A stretch of DNA of 64,000 bases from Candidatus Yaniella excrementavium (lineage in GTDB: Bacteria > Actinomycetota > Actinomycetes > Actinomycetales > Micrococcaceae): NCBI GenBank assembly GCA_019115865.1, contig DXCT01000081.1:62001-126000 (forward strand), read 5' to 3'. Below are positions 43,108 to 52,277 of this stretch, one piece after another. The translations under genes were made by a program, and so were the position numbers. Every line of letters starts with the position of its first letter. The first letter of the stretch is position 1. The notes under the pieces were generated by a model. That model was not told the origin of the DNA. It worked only from the letters and a program-made list of their open reading frames with translations, and searched no databases.

Positions 43108-43872
43108 TTAGGCAGGTGCTTCAGTCTTCTCGTAGTTGACGTAGCCTTCGTCTTCGAGACGATCGGCCAATTCTTCGCCCCCGGAGTCAACGATTTTACC
43201 GTCGACAAATACGTGCACGTAGTCTGGCTTGATGTAGCGCAGGATGCGTGTGTAGTGGGTGATGAGCATGGAGCCCATGTCGTTGGTTTCCTGTGCGCGG
43301 TTGACTCCTGCGGATACGACACGCAGGGCGTCAATATCAAGACCGGAGTCGGTTTCGTCCAAAATAGCAAATTTTGGTTTGAAGAGTTCCAGCTGCAGGA
43401 TTTCTGCGCGCTTCTTCTCACCACCGGAGAAGCCTTCATTCACGTTACGAGTAGCGAATGACGACTCCATTTCGAGGTTATCCATGGCCGAGCGTACATC
43501 CTTAGTCCAAGTACGAATCGCCGGTGCTTCGCCGTCAAGCGCGGTTTTTGCGGTACGCAGGAAGTTGGACATGGAAACGCCTGGAACTTCTACCGGGTAC
43601 TGCATGGCGAGGAACAGACCTGCTTGTGCACGCTCGTCAACTTCCATTTCGAGGACGTCTTCGCCGTCAAGCAGGATCTCTCCACCTGTGACGGTGTAGG
43701 ACGGGTGTCCGGCGATGGCCTGGGCTAGGGTCGATTTTCCGGAGCCGTTTGGCCCCATGAGGGCGTGTGTTTCGCCGGACTTGATGGTCAGGCTGACACC
43801 TTTGAGGATCTCCTTCTCGCCCTGTTCAGTATCAATGCTGACGTGCAGATCTTTGATCTCAAGTGTTGACAT
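43108..43872 (-). CDS. sufC: Fe-S cluster assembly ATPase SufC
   Basis: An ABC-type ATPase of 254 residues working with SufB and SufD in the scaffold complex. Walker A is GPNGSGKST (about residues 39-47), the signature FSGGEKKRAEILQ (about 148) and Walker B FAILDETDSGLDIDAL (about 168), where DETDSGLD is specific for SufC. It follows sufD by 64 bases. AAGGAG lies 12 bases before the ATG, slightly far. Confidence 0.97.
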   Translation of the reverse strand: MSTLEIKDLHVSIDTEQGEKEILKGVSLTIKSGETHALMGPNGSGKSTLAQAIAGHPSYTVTGGEILLDGEDVLEMEVDERAQAGLFLAMQYPVEVPGVSMSNFLRTAKTALDGEAPAIRTWTKDVRSAMDNLEMESSFATRNVNEGFSGGEKKRAEILQLELFKPKFAILDETDSGLDIDALRVVSAGVNRAQETNDMGSMLITHYTRILRYIKPDYVHVFVDGKIVDSGGEELADRLEDEGYVNYEKTEAPA

Positions 43873-43936
43873 TGTGGTCTAAGTCTCCTTGTTGCCCGTG
43901 TGGAACGGGACTTTGAATTATGGCTACAGGTGGGGT

Positions 43937-45193
43937 TTAGAGCTCGAGGTCGGCGATTTCTTCTTCCATGACCTCGGTCACGGCAGCTTCGACATCCTCA
44001 ATGCCGATCTTCTGGATGATTTCGTTCAGGAAACCACGCACGATCAGCTTGCGAGCAAGCGGCTCTGGGATCCCCCGAGCCATGAGATAGAACAATTGTT
44101 GTTCATCAAAGCGTCCAACGGAAGAAGCGTGTCCTCCCGAATCAATGATTCCGGTTTCGATTTCGAGGTTCGGAATCGAGTCAGCTTGAGCACCTTCGGA
44201 AAGCAACAGGTTTTCGTTCTTCTCAAATGAGTTCGTTCCCGACGTGTTACCACGAATCAGGACATCTCCAACCCATACCGAACGGGCGCCCTTGCCTTGG
44301 AGTGCGCCTTTATACAACGCGTCGGAGGTACAGTTGTTCGTCGAGTGGTCGATGAAAATGCGGTGTTCCATGTGCTGTCCGGCGTCTGCGAAGTACAGGC
44401 CGTACATGTTCGTGGTGGCACCTTCACCGGCGAACCTGGTGATCGGTGTGAGGCGCACAAGCGAACCGCCGTAGGTAATAACCACGTGCTTGAATGTGGA
44501 GTCTTTACCGAGCGAGGCTTGTTGCGAGCCAATGTGGACTGTTTCATCGTCCCATGCCTGGATTGAGGTGACGTTGGCGGTTGCACCCTCTCCGATGGCA
44601 AATTCAATGTTTTGGGAAAGAACGGCGTTACCTGTTTGGTTGATGACCAGGTTGACCTTGCTATTCGCTCCGATGGCAACGTGAATGTGCTGCGCGGCTG
44701 GGTCCGTTGATTCACCCTCAACCGAAATGGTGATGGGTGAATCAATGTTGACATTGTCAGCGACTGTAACAACGGTTGCGTCTTTGAAGGAGTTCCAGGC
44801 GATAGCCGATGTACGGTCGTCTGGAACCATAAAGGAACCAAGACGCTGATCATCACGTGAAACGGTTTCGATCGAAACATCGTCGTGTTCGGTTACAGTC
44901 ACCGTTGGGGCTGCACCTGTCAGGAGGTGATCGTCACCTTCAGGCAGGTGCAGGTTGGCCAAACGGTGGAGTGGCGTGAAGCGCCAGTCTTCCTCTTCAC
45001 CTGTTAGGACGGGAAAGTCAGCGAGGTCGAAGCTGGTCTTGCGATCAGCACGCGAGGTACCAAACTTGGTCTCTTCATCTTCGGCAGGTTGGGTTTCGGC
45101 CTGCTGAACGACGAGTTTTTCGCCCTCTTCACCCATACCTGGGATGAGTAGGTCTGGTCCCTCGTCGAGTGTAGTTGCGTCAGTGTTGGCCAC
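43937..45193 (-). CDS. sufD: Fe-S cluster scaffold subunit SufD
   Basis: A 418-residue beta-helix protein. The C-terminal core has GDVLIRGNTSGTNSFEKNENLLLSEGA-QADSIPNLEIE (residues about 300-345) and GRFDEQQLFYLMARGIPEPLARKLIVRGFLNEI (about 365-397). The N-terminal part is variable and acidic. SufD pairs with SufB and SufC to build clusters and helps with iron entry. It starts two bases after sufB. In related Micrococcaceae a small ferredoxin gene often lies between sufD and sufC; it is absent here. Confidence 0.96.
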   Translation of the reverse strand: MANTDATTLDEGPDLLIPGMGEEGEKLVVQQAETQPAEDEETKFGTSRADRKTSFDLADFPVLTGEEEDWRFTPLHRLANLHLPEGDDHLLTGAAPTVTVTEHDDVSIETVSRDDQRLGSFMVPDDRTSAIAWNSFKDATVVTVADNVNIDSPITISVEGESTDPAAQHIHVAIGANSKVNLVINQTGNAVLSQNIEFAIGEGATANVTSIQAWDDETVHIGSQQASLGKDSTFKHVVITYGGSLVRLTPITRFAGEGATTNMYGLYFADAGQHMEHRIFIDHSTNNCTSDALYKGALQGKGARSVWVGDVLIRGNTSGTNSFEKNENLLLSEGAQADSIPNLEIETGIIDSGGHASSVGRFDEQQLFYLMARGIPEPLARKLIVRGFLNEIIQKIGIEDVEAAVTEVMEEEIADLEL

Positions 45194-45195
45194 GC

Positions 45196-46656
45196 TTAGC
45201 CCACCGATCCTTCCATTTGCAGTTCAATAAGTTTGTTCAGTTCCAAAGCGTATTCCATTGGCAGGTGACGCGAGATTGGTTCAACGAACCCGCGAACGAT
45301 CATGGCCATAGCTTCTTCTTCCGAAAGGCCGCGGCTCATGAGGTAGAACAGCTGCATTTCCGAAACCTTGGAAACTGTCGCTTCGTGTCCCAGGGTGACA
45401 TCGTCTTCCCGAATGTCGATGTACGGGTAGGTGTCGGTGCGCGAGATGGTGTCTACCAGCAGAGCGTCGCACTCGGTGTTGTTCGTCGAGCCCTTGGCAC
45501 CTTCAGTAATTTGGACCAGACCGCGGTATGCGGAGCGGCCGCCACCACGGGCTACGGACTTGGAAATAATATTCGACTTGGTGTTTGGTGCCAGGTGCAC
45601 CATCTTGGAACCGGTGTCCTGATACTGGCCCTTACCAGCAAACGCCATCGTCAAGGTTTCACCCTGGGCATGTTCACCAGTCAGGTAGACCGCCGGGTAT
45701 TTCATGGTGACTTTTGAGCCAATGTTGCCATCAACCCACTCCATGGTTCCGCCTTCTTCAACGACGGCACGCTTAGTGACCAGGTTGTAGACGTTTGTCG
45801 ACCAGTTCTGGATAGTGGTGTACCGAACGCGAGCATCTTTTTTGACGATGATCTCCACGACGGCCGAGTGCAGTGAGTCGGTCTGGTAGATCGGAGCGGT
45901 ACAACCCTCTACGTAGTGCACGTAAGAGCCCTCGTCAGCAATAATCAGGGTGCGCTCGAATTGACCCATGTTTTCCGTGTTAATCCGGAAATAGGCCTGC
46001 AATGGAATCTCGACGTGTACGCCCTTTGGAACGTAGACGTATGAGCCACCCGACCATACTGCAGTGTTAAGTGCAGAGAACTTGTTGTCACCCACAGGGA
46101 TAACGGAACCGAAGTATTCACGGAACATCTCTTCGTGTTCCTTGAGCCCGGTATCAGTGTCCAAGAAGACGACACCCTGGCGTTCCAGTTCATCGTTGAT
46201 CTGGTGGTAGACGACCTCGGACTCGTACTGCGCAGCAACACCGGCGACGAGACGCTCACGCTCGGCCTCGGGAATGCCGAGACGTTCGTAGGTTTCAAGG
46301 ATGTCCTCTGGCAGGTCTTCCCAGCTCGTTGCCTGACGCTCGGTTGAACGAACGAAGTACTTGATGCGATCGAAGTCGATACCTGAGAGATCGGCACCCC
46401 AGGTTGGCATCGGTTTACGATCAAAGTATCGCAGACCTTTGAGCCGGGTCTTGAGCATCCATTCTGGCTCGTCTTTCAGCGATGAGATGTTGCGTACAAC
46501 GTCTTCGTTAATACCGCGTTCTGCGTTCTCACCGGCGTCGTCCTTGTCATGCCAACCGAATTCGTAAGCACCGATGCCTTCCAGTTCTGGGTTTGCATCC
46601 AGAACATCTTGGATCACACCGGGATCGGCGGTTTCTTGACTGATTTGATCCGTCAT
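45196..46656 (-). CDS. sufB: Fe-S cluster scaffold subunit SufB
   Basis: A 486-residue scaffold on which Fe-S clusters are built. The N-terminus carries the usual [18 protein letters not shown] stretch (about residues 42-60); the C-terminus has [35 protein letters not shown]. The conserved Cys of the core is in VEGCTAP. The ATG at 46656 with AGAGG 6 bases upstream is chosen; a TTG two codons earlier is unneeded. No intein interrupts it, unlike several mycobacterial SufB. It is the first structural gene after sufR. Confidence 0.97.
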   Translation of the reverse strand: MTDQISQETADPGVIQDVLDANPELEGIGAYEFGWHDKDDAGENAERGINEDVVRNISSLKDEPEWMLKTRLKGLRYFDRKPMPTWGADLSGIDFDRIKYFVRSTERQATSWEDLPEDILETYERLGIPEAERERLVAGVAAQYESEVVYHQINDELERQGVVFLDTDTGLKEHEEMFREYFGSVIPVGDNKFSALNTAVWSGGSYVYVPKGVHVEIPLQAYFRINTENMGQFERTLIIADEGSYVHYVEGCTAPIYQTDSLHSAVVEIIVKKDARVRYTTIQNWSTNVYNLVTKRAVVEEGGTMEWVDGNIGSKVTMKYPAVYLTGEHAQGETLTMAFAGKGQYQDTGSKMVHLAPNTKSNIISKSVARGGGRSAYRGLVQITEGAKGSTNNTECDALLVDTISRTDTYPYIDIREDDVTLGHEATVSKVSEMQLFYLMSRGLSEEEAMAMIVRGFVEPISRHLPMEYALELNKLIELQMEGSVG

Positions 46657-46748
46657 TATCAACCTCTTTTATAAACGGGGCGTGGTTTGTGCCCATCGAG
46701 CCCCAATGGGATGGAGTGTCTCGATGAATATTTTGTTTGTAGTTCGCT

Positions 46749-47498
46749 CTAGTTCTTGGATCCGCTTGCTGCGATGAGTGATGCGTGCGCAGCCCGTCCC
46801 AATGGTACGTGTGTATTGCACACGTGGCCACCAGTGGGCATCGTGGACAAGCGCCGTACGTCTACTTGTAGTAAACGCGCAAATAGGTCTGTTTCTTCCT
46901 CACAAAATTGTGGAAACTCTCCGGCGAGCTCTTGGATCGGGCAATGTCCCTGGCAAATCTGTGCTGCGCGAAGTGTCGTTACCTTGGCGACGCGTCCAGC
47001 GCGACGGGTCGTTGCGGCAAAACCCAGATCGGCCAAAACAGCGGTTAGGGTTTGAATCCGCTCGTTCAGCCTGGCATCTTGTGGCAGTTGTTGATGGAAG
47101 CGCGTTTCAATATCTGCGAAATATTTCCGGGCGAATCCCCGGAGTGCTTCTTGGCCACCGAGTTCTACGAGGGTAGACATAGCTTCACTAGCAACGCCTA
47201 AATAATCGTCGCCGAGTTCCACTTGCCCCTGATGTGTCACGACGTAACGCCGCGATGGCCGACCTGCTCCACGCTGTGACCCTGAGACAGCTTTTACCTC
47301 GACGAGACCCTCTTCTTCTAATGTATCAAGGTGACGACGTACAGCAGCAGCCGTCAAATCAAGTTCTTTGCCAATAGTCGCTGCGCTCACGGGCCCCTGT
47401 GACAGGACGGCATGCATAACCTTTTCACGGGTCGTTGATGATGATCCGTTACCCGTCGTTGGACCGTGCGATGGGGCGTCTGCGAAATTCGTAACCAT
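46749..47498 (-). CDS. sufR: SufR-type Fe-S transcriptional repressor
   Basis: A 249-residue regulator with an N-terminal winged helix (PVSAATIGKELDLTAAAVRR-HLDTLEEEGLVE, about residues 36-67). The C-terminal half has Cys in AAQICQGHCPIQEL, FPQFCEEE and HVCNTHVP (about 182-230), which fits the Fe-S ligand set of SufR. Family members repress the suf operon when a cluster is bound. The gene lies upstream of sufB with a gap of 92 bases. A perfect TATAAT just upstream suggests a near-leaderless message. Confidence 0.92.
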   Translation of the reverse strand: MVTNFADAPSHGPTTGNGSSSTTREKVMHAVLSQGPVSAATIGKELDLTAAAVRRHLDTLEEEGLVEVKAVSGSQRGAGRPSRRYVVTHQGQVELGDDYLGVASEAMSTLVELGGQEALRGFARKYFADIETRFHQQLPQDARLNERIQTLTAVLADLGFAATTRRAGRVAKVTTLRAAQICQGHCPIQELAGEFPQFCEEETDLFARLLQVDVRRLSTMPTGGHVCNTHVPLGRAAHASLIAASGSKN

Positions 47499-47509
47499 TG
47501 TATGTCCTA

Positions 47510-47515
47510 ATTATA
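47510..47515 (-). promoter_or_regulatory. sufR: -10 element of the sufR promoter
   Basis: A perfect TATAAT on the minus strand, ending 11 bases before the sufR ATG. The predicted transcript start is therefore only a few bases from the ATG. I see no consensus -35, so repression or activation by SufR itself is plausible here. Confidence 0.5.
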
Positions 47516-47690
47516 GACGAGATCTTGAGTTTGGCCACCCGGCGAGTTGTATTACTGGTTATACGCATTGTGATTTTGCTGACGGCCAATCTGTCTCATC
47601 GCGGCCTGGTCACCGTGCTGTCAATGTGTGGCTAGACTAAAAGCCGTGTTTACAGTCATTTTTTGCTCGAGCTTTGTGAGTCCATAGTTC

Positions 47691-48620
47691 ATGCTGTCGT
47701 TAACAAATGTTCATCGCAATGTCCCGACGCGCACAGGTCGCTTCCAGATTCTGAAGGGCGTGAGCTTTGAAGCCAAAGCTGGTGAGGTCACTTCGGTTCT
47801 AGGTCCTAATGGTGCAGGTAAAACAACCACCCTGTCCATAGCGCAGGGTATTGATAGAGCCAGCTCTGGAAGCGTCAAGCTCTTAGGCGTTGACCCCTAC
47901 CGAGCTGGCGCCGGCCTGCGAAGCCAGGTTGGCGTGATGCTACAAGAGGGCGGTCTTCCCATGGCGGCCACCGGTGAGCGACTGCTCTATCACCTGGCTC
48001 GGCTATATCAAACTCCGGCTGATGTCGAGGCCTTGATGGGCCGTTTGCAGATCCATGAGTTTAAGAATCGCCAGATCCGTAGACTTTCAGGAGGCCAGCG
48101 GCAACGACTAGGGATGGCAGCAGCACTTATCGGCAGGCCGCGTGTTGTATTTCTTGATGAACCATCAGCTGGCTTGGACCCGGCATCACGTCTTATTGTC
48201 TTTGAACTCATCGAGGAGCTCAAAGCAGCAGGAGTGTGCATCATTTTGACGACGCATCTCCTTGAAGATGCTCAACGACTAGCTGATCACGTCGTGCTCA
48301 TCCGTGAAGGCCGTATTGAGGCAGCGGGTAGTGTCGATGAATTAACTGCCACTGAGCTTCGTCCACCATTTACCTTCCGGATGTCACAGTCACTCACCGA
48401 AGCACAGCGGGCTGACTTCCCTGCACATCTGACACTGCTGCAAGACACCGTCGGCAGGCAGTCTGCTGTTTGGCGCGTCAGTGGGATACAAGGGCCTGCC
48501 GATCTGCATGAGGTAACCGGATGGTGGTTACGGCACAATTTAATGCCGACTGATATGGGACTTGCCGGAAAATCGCTCGAGGACGTTTTTTGGGAGCTGA
48601 CCACACATGACAAAACTTGA
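47691..48620 (+). CDS. ABC-2 type exporter ATP-binding protein
   Basis: A 309-residue ATPase. Walker A GPNGAGKTT (about residues 43-51), Q-loop VGVMLQEGGLP, signature LSGGQRQRLGMA (about 126), Walker B RVVFLDEPSAGLDPAS and switch LTTHLLEDA. The C-terminal 80 residues are the accessory domain of multidrug-type exporters. It overlaps the permease gene by 14 bases, so the two are coupled. The pair sits upstream of ctaA as in mycobacteria (Rv1458c-Rv1456c region), possibly linked to heme or cytochrome oxidase assembly, but the cargo is unknown. Confidence 0.92.
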   Translation: MLSLTNVHRNVPTRTGRFQILKGVSFEAKAGEVTSVLGPNGAGKTTTLSIAQGIDRASSGSVKLLGVDPYRAGAGLRSQVGVMLQEGGLPMAATGERLLYHLARLYQTPADVEALMGRLQIHEFKNRQIRRLSGGQRQRLGMAAALIGRPRVVFLDEPSAGLDPASRLIVFELIEELKAAGVCIILTTHLLEDAQRLADHVVLIREGRIEAAGSVDELTATELRPPFTFRMSQSLTEAQRADFPAHLTLLQDTVGRQSAVWRVSGIQGPADLHEVTGWWLRHNLMPTDMGLAGKSLEDVFWELTTHDKT

Positions 48621-49377
48621 TCTCACCCCGGTCGAAACGCCACATTCTTCGTCTCTAGTTTCCAAAGTTATAGCGCAAGGACGGTACGAAACGCGTATCA
48701 CCATGACCAATGGTGAGCAGCTGCTCGTATCAATTATCCTTCCGCTCTTGGCGTTGACTGGACTGTTCGTCACAGGCCTTTTCGATACTGCTGATGGACC
48801 CGCAACGATCGATATCGCGACACCTGGGGTCTTGGCGCTGTCTGTATTGTCGTCTGGTCTTACCGGTCAGGGCATAGCGACGGGGTTTGACCGTCGATAT
48901 GGCGTGCTGCAGTACCTGGCTACCACTCCCCTAGGGCCTATTGGTTTACTCATGGGCAAAGTGCTCGCTGTGCTGATGGTGCAAGTGACTCAGTTGGTGG
49001 TACTTGGCGGCGCTGCATTGTTAATGGGCTGGAGCCCAGATCTCGCCGGACTTGGTATCGGTGCACTGTTCATCGTGCTCGGAGCACTCGCTTTTACTGG
49101 CCTCGGGTTGTTCATTGCCGGTACGGTCCGGCCCGAAGCAACTCTTGCACTCACCAATCTTCTGTGGGTCATACTTGGAGCGGTGGGCGGTGTAGTCTTT
49201 CCAGTAGCTGATTTCGCGGGCAGCGTTGTGATTGAGTACCTACCCTCCGCGGCCCTCGGAAATGGGCTGAGATCTGCGCTGATAGACGGAAGTTTTGATG
49301 GCTCCGCGTTTGTCATCTTGACTCTTTGGGGCATCATTTTAAGCATGGGCACTATACGCTGGTTTAAGTGGCGTTAA
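48607..49377 (+). CDS. ABC-2 type exporter permease
   Basis: A 256-residue membrane protein with six hydrophobic segments (roughly residues 35-57, 68-90, 107-140, 145-170, 177-198, 228-248) in the ABC-2 pattern. The N-terminal 30 residues are cytoplasmic. It partners with the overlapping ATPase gene. It ends 61 bases before ctaA, so the three probably form one transcript. Confidence 0.9.
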   Translation: MTKLDLTPVETPHSSSLVSKVIAQGRYETRITMTNGEQLLVSIILPLLALTGLFVTGLFDTADGPATIDIATPGVLALSVLSSGLTGQGIATGFDRRYGVLQYLATTPLGPIGLLMGKVLAVLMVQVTQLVVLGGAALLMGWSPDLAGLGIGALFIVLGALAFTGLGLFIAGTVRPEATLALTNLLWVILGAVGGVVFPVADFAGSVVIEYLPSAALGNGLRSALIDGSFDGSAFVILTLWGIILSMGTIRWFKWR

Positions 49378-49438
49378 TACAACACTTCGCCGTGGGTGCT
49401 CACTCTGCATCCAACATTTCAAATAGAGGATACTTTTC

Positions 49439-50455
49439 ATGACAACTGCAGCCAACCGGGCGACTCGTCGGTGGTCCGATGTTTTAATGCCTCGCACCTT
49501 CACGTTGTGGACCATGGTGCTGGCTGTAGCTTCCGTTGTATCACAAGCCGGTATCATTGTAACGGGTGGCGCAGTGCGGCTAACTGCCTCCGGATTGGGA
49601 TGCTCTGAGTGGCCGCGCTGTACTCCAGAATCGTATGTCACGACCCCGGAGATGGGCATTAACGGTGCCATCGAATTCGGAAATCGTCTTTTGACGTTCG
49701 TCCTTGCTGCCATCGCGGTACTTATGATTTTGGCTCTCTGGCGGCTTCGCAAGACACATGCCAGACTCGTTGGAATGTCGTTTGTGCTCCTACTCGTCAT
49801 CCCCGCACAGGCCGTTATCGGCGGTATCACCGTCTGGACGGACCTTAACCCATGGGTTGTTATGCTGCATTTCTTGGTTTCAGCCCTCATGGTTTCTATC
49901 GCCACGCTCCTTGCGTATCGTGTGGGCGTCGAACGTCGGGCACGTCTAACGAACACCCGGTCACTTGCCATTCAAGATGGTGCCACGACGCCTCTGACAC
50001 GGGCTTCGGCTATCATCATTTATATCGCTGGCTGGTTCACCTTGATTATGGGAACCATTGTTACTGGCTCAGGTCCACACGGTGGAGATCCGTCTGCTCC
50101 TCGGCACGACTTCGATCAACTACTGGTCACGCGCATGCATGCCGCACCTGTATATCTGATGGTTGTACTAACAGTCGTGTTATTGGTTGTGATGTATCGG
50201 ATGCAAACATCGATGCGTCAGCGTCGTGCCGTATGGTCTTTGGCCGCGGTGTTGGTTTTCCAAGGCCTGGTGGGTTACTACCAGCACCTCAACGATTTGC
50301 CGATAGGTGCTGTATGGCTACATATGTTCGGTATTGGTCTCGTGACGTGGGCCATGACGGTCGTGCTGGATATATTCAACTCCAAATATGAGACAGTGCC
50401 AACTCAACACGATCTTGCTCGAAATGAAGAGCCAGAGGCCCTAACGCACGCTTAG
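49439..50455 (+). CDS. ctaA: Heme A synthase CtaA (COX15 family)
   Basis: CtaA oxidises the C8 methyl of heme O to a formyl group, making heme A for cytochrome c oxidase. The 338-residue product has eight membrane segments; conserved pieces are IIVTGGAVRLTASGLGCSEWPRC (about residues 35-57, with the loop Cys pair), EFGNRLLTFVLA, VMLHFLVSALMV, TGSGPHGGDPSAPRH and MHAAPVYLMVV, which hold the heme-ligand His residues. AGAGGA precedes the ATG. ctaB is convergent, about 600 bases on. Confidence 0.95.
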   Translation: MTTAANRATRRWSDVLMPRTFTLWTMVLAVASVVSQAGIIVTGGAVRLTASGLGCSEWPRCTPESYVTTPEMGINGAIEFGNRLLTFVLAAIAVLMILALWRLRKTHARLVGMSFVLLLVIPAQAVIGGITVWTDLNPWVVMLHFLVSALMVSIATLLAYRVGVERRARLTNTRSLAIQDGATTPLTRASAIIIYIAGWFTLIMGTIVTGSGPHGGDPSAPRHDFDQLLVTRMHAAPVYLMVVLTVVLLVVMYRMQTSMRQRRAVWSLAAVLVFQGLVGYYQHLNDLPIGAVWLHMFGIGLVTWAMTVVLDIFNSKYETVPTQHDLARNEEPEALTHA

Positions 50456-50474
50456 TATAAAGCTGCGGAGAACC

Positions 50475-50513
50475 AAAGAACCGCCATCCGAACTTTTCGG
50501 ATGGCGGTTCTTT
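50475..50513. terminator. Bidirectional terminator after ctaA
   Basis: A perfect 18-bp inverted repeat (50475-50492 with 50496-50513), loop 3 bases, with A/T ends that give T-rich ends in both directions. Confidence 0.9.
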
Positions 50514-50538
50514 GATGGTTTACAGAGGCGCAGACAAT

Positions 50539-51078
50539 CTACTGGCCAAGTCCACCGCCCGGAGCTGAGTCTTCATCCACCTCGTCGGAAGGCTCCTCTT
50601 CTTGGTTCGCATCCGTGACGACTTCTTCATACCACAGATCAGAAATTCTGCCGGTGTCATCGACCTTGACGTGCAGATCTAGTGGAGCGGACGTGAGATC
50701 TGGTGTCAACCGGGTGACACCGTAATTGTTTTCTGGTTCCGTATACTCAGCAGGAACGAAAGGCAAGGACGGTCGCAGATCAGAGTTCAGCGTCCCGACC
50801 AGCGAGTCCACAGGAATCTCGTCACTCATCTCTGGTGAAACCCTTGGATACCAGTCTTGTTTATTGATCGACCGTGTGCCGTTGACTTCATCGACAATCC
50901 ACTCGGACATATTGCCCACATCGGTATCCGGGAAACTGACTTCTTCAACGTGTGTTGGTGCCGACCCACGATCCGGCAAGGTATCAGCGATCTCCGGGTC
51001 GGCGACACAGCCGGTAAGGGACAGGGTCACAGCGGTAAAGGTGGTGAGAAGTATGGTGCGTGATTTTGAAAGTTGCAT
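50539..51078 (-). CDS. Putative lipoprotein of unknown function
   Basis: A 179-residue protein with a lipoprotein signal: Lys/Arg start, hydrophobic core and LTGC (Cys 24). The mature part is acidic, with VSFPDTDVGNMSEWIVDEVNG and LDLHVKVDDTGRISDLWYEEV, and ends in Gly/Gln. I do not recognise the family. It starts two bases after the ctaB stop, so it may be exported and act in the same process; this is guilt by association. Confidence 0.8.
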   Translation of the reverse strand: MQLSKSRTILLTTFTAVTLSLTGCVADPEIADTLPDRGSAPTHVEEVSFPDTDVGNMSEWIVDEVNGTRSINKQDWYPRVSPEMSDEIPVDSLVGTLNSDLRPSLPFVPAEYTEPENNYGVTRLTPDLTSAPLDLHVKVDDTGRISDLWYEEVVTDANQEEEPSDEVDEDSAPGGGLGQ

Positions 51079-51080
51079 AA

Positions 51081-52073
51081 TTAAGGAGCAGTAACCATGT
51101 CGCCCATCAGTGGTGCGCCAACGAACGGGTCAACGGCTAGCGCAACAAAGAGTAGGGTCAGGTAGGTAATCGAAAGGTGAAAGACTCGCATTGCTTTTTT
51201 ATCGGTGAAATCCGGCCGTTGCGAGTCGCGGTAAAGCTTGTGTGCCTCGTATATGAACCAACCACCAGAAACCGCTGCGGTAGCGGTATAAACAATGCCT
51301 GCCCATCCCATGGGAACAAGTAGCAGTGAGAAAATAACGGTGGCCCAGGTGTAGAGAACAACCTGTGAGGAAACGCGACGAGAAGTAGCGATTGCGCCTA
51401 GCATGGGGACGTCAACTTCTTGATAGTCCTCTTTGTATTTCAACGACAATGGCCAGTAGTGCGGTGGAGTCCATAAGAAGATGACTACAAATAAAACCAC
51501 AGCTGGCCACTCGATGGTCCCTCGCACTGCGGCCCAAGCAATCAAGACTGGAAAGGCTCCGGCCAATCCACCCCAGATAATATTTTGCTGGGTACGACGT
51601 TTCAGGATCAATGAGTAAATGACCACATAAAAGAAAATGGCGGCAATACCAAAGGCTGTTGCTAGCCAGTTTGTGCCAAGTGCTAAGAGACCAATTGCTG
51701 CAACCGTAAGGATCCAGGAAAATATCAAAGCCTCACGAGGAGTAACTTCGCCGGTAACCAGCGGACGACTTTTGGTCCGCTCCATATGTTGATCGATATC
51801 ACGATCGATGTAACAGTTAAATGAGCTCGAAGCCCCTGCAGCAAGCGCCCCACCGAGCATCGTGGCAAAGACAGTCCAAAGTTCGGGCCAACCGCGTTGC
51901 GCGAGAATCATGGTTGGGAGCGTGGTGACCAAAAGTAATTCCATGACACGCGGCTTGGTGAGCGAAAGATATGCTTTTGCTTTGCGTCGAAATCCGATCT
52001 TCTGTCGAGTCGACTCCGTAGCAGTGGCGGGCGCAGTGCCCTGAGTGGCGGCGGACTCTAACGATGTTGACAT
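51081..52073 (-). CDS. ctaB: Protoheme IX farnesyltransferase CtaB (heme O synthase)
   Basis: CtaB adds a farnesyl group to heme B, giving heme O, which CtaA converts to heme A. The 330-residue UbiA-family protein has about eight spans, the prenyl-diphosphate site [20 protein letters not shown] (about residues 86-105) and the second loop [16 protein letters not shown] (about 213-228). The ATG at 52073 has GAGAG 7 bases upstream. It diverges from tkt. Confidence 0.96.
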   Translation of the reverse strand: MSTSLESAATQGTAPATATESTRQKIGFRRKAKAYLSLTKPRVMELLLVTTLPTMILAQRGWPELWTVFATMLGGALAAGASSSFNCYIDRDIDQHMERTKSRPLVTGEVTPREALIFSWILTVAAIGLLALGTNWLATAFGIAAIFFYVVIYSLILKRRTQQNIIWGGLAGAFPVLIAWAAVRGTIEWPAVVLFVVIFLWTPPHYWPLSLKYKEDYQEVDVPMLGAIATSRRVSSQVVLYTWATVIFSLLLVPMGWAGIVYTATAAVSGGWFIYEAHKLYRDSQRPDFTDKKAMRVFHLSITYLTLLFVALAVDPFVGAPLMGDMVTAP

Positions 52074-52116
52074 CAATACTCTCGAGCTCTAAGTAACAAG
52101 TAAGTAAATCTTTGGA

Positions 52117-52134
52117 TGTCGATACGTGTCGACA
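52117..52134. promoter_or_regulatory. Palindrome between ctaB and tkt, possible operator
   Basis: TGTCGATACGTGTCGACA: 6-bp arms around a 6-base centre. It lies 44 bases upstream of the ctaB ATG in a 204-base divergent region. The regulator is unknown. Confidence 0.35.
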
Positions 52135-52188
52135 CTCCTCTATCTAGTGTAGCTGCTGTGTATTGCTCCGCGTGCAAATCTTGGCTTA

Positions 52189-52217
52189 TGGAAGCGTTTG
52201 CCCGGTAAGCTTAGAAT
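52189..52217 (+). promoter_or_regulatory. Candidate promoter of tkt-tal
   Basis: TGGAAG (52189-52194) and TAGAAT (52212-52217) with a 17-base spacer, ending about 60 bases before the tkt GTG. The -10 is good, the -35 only fair. Confidence 0.45.
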
Positions 52218-52277
52218 GAGTTTCTGCAACACCATGGTGAAGAACTCAAACTTAGTTACCTTTCAGGAAGGCAATTC

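Noticed and set aside
44257..44880. 207-codon alternative minus-strand frame inside sufD
   Set aside because: Overlaps SufD in another frame and has no recognisable domain; the SufD frame carries the conserved motifs.
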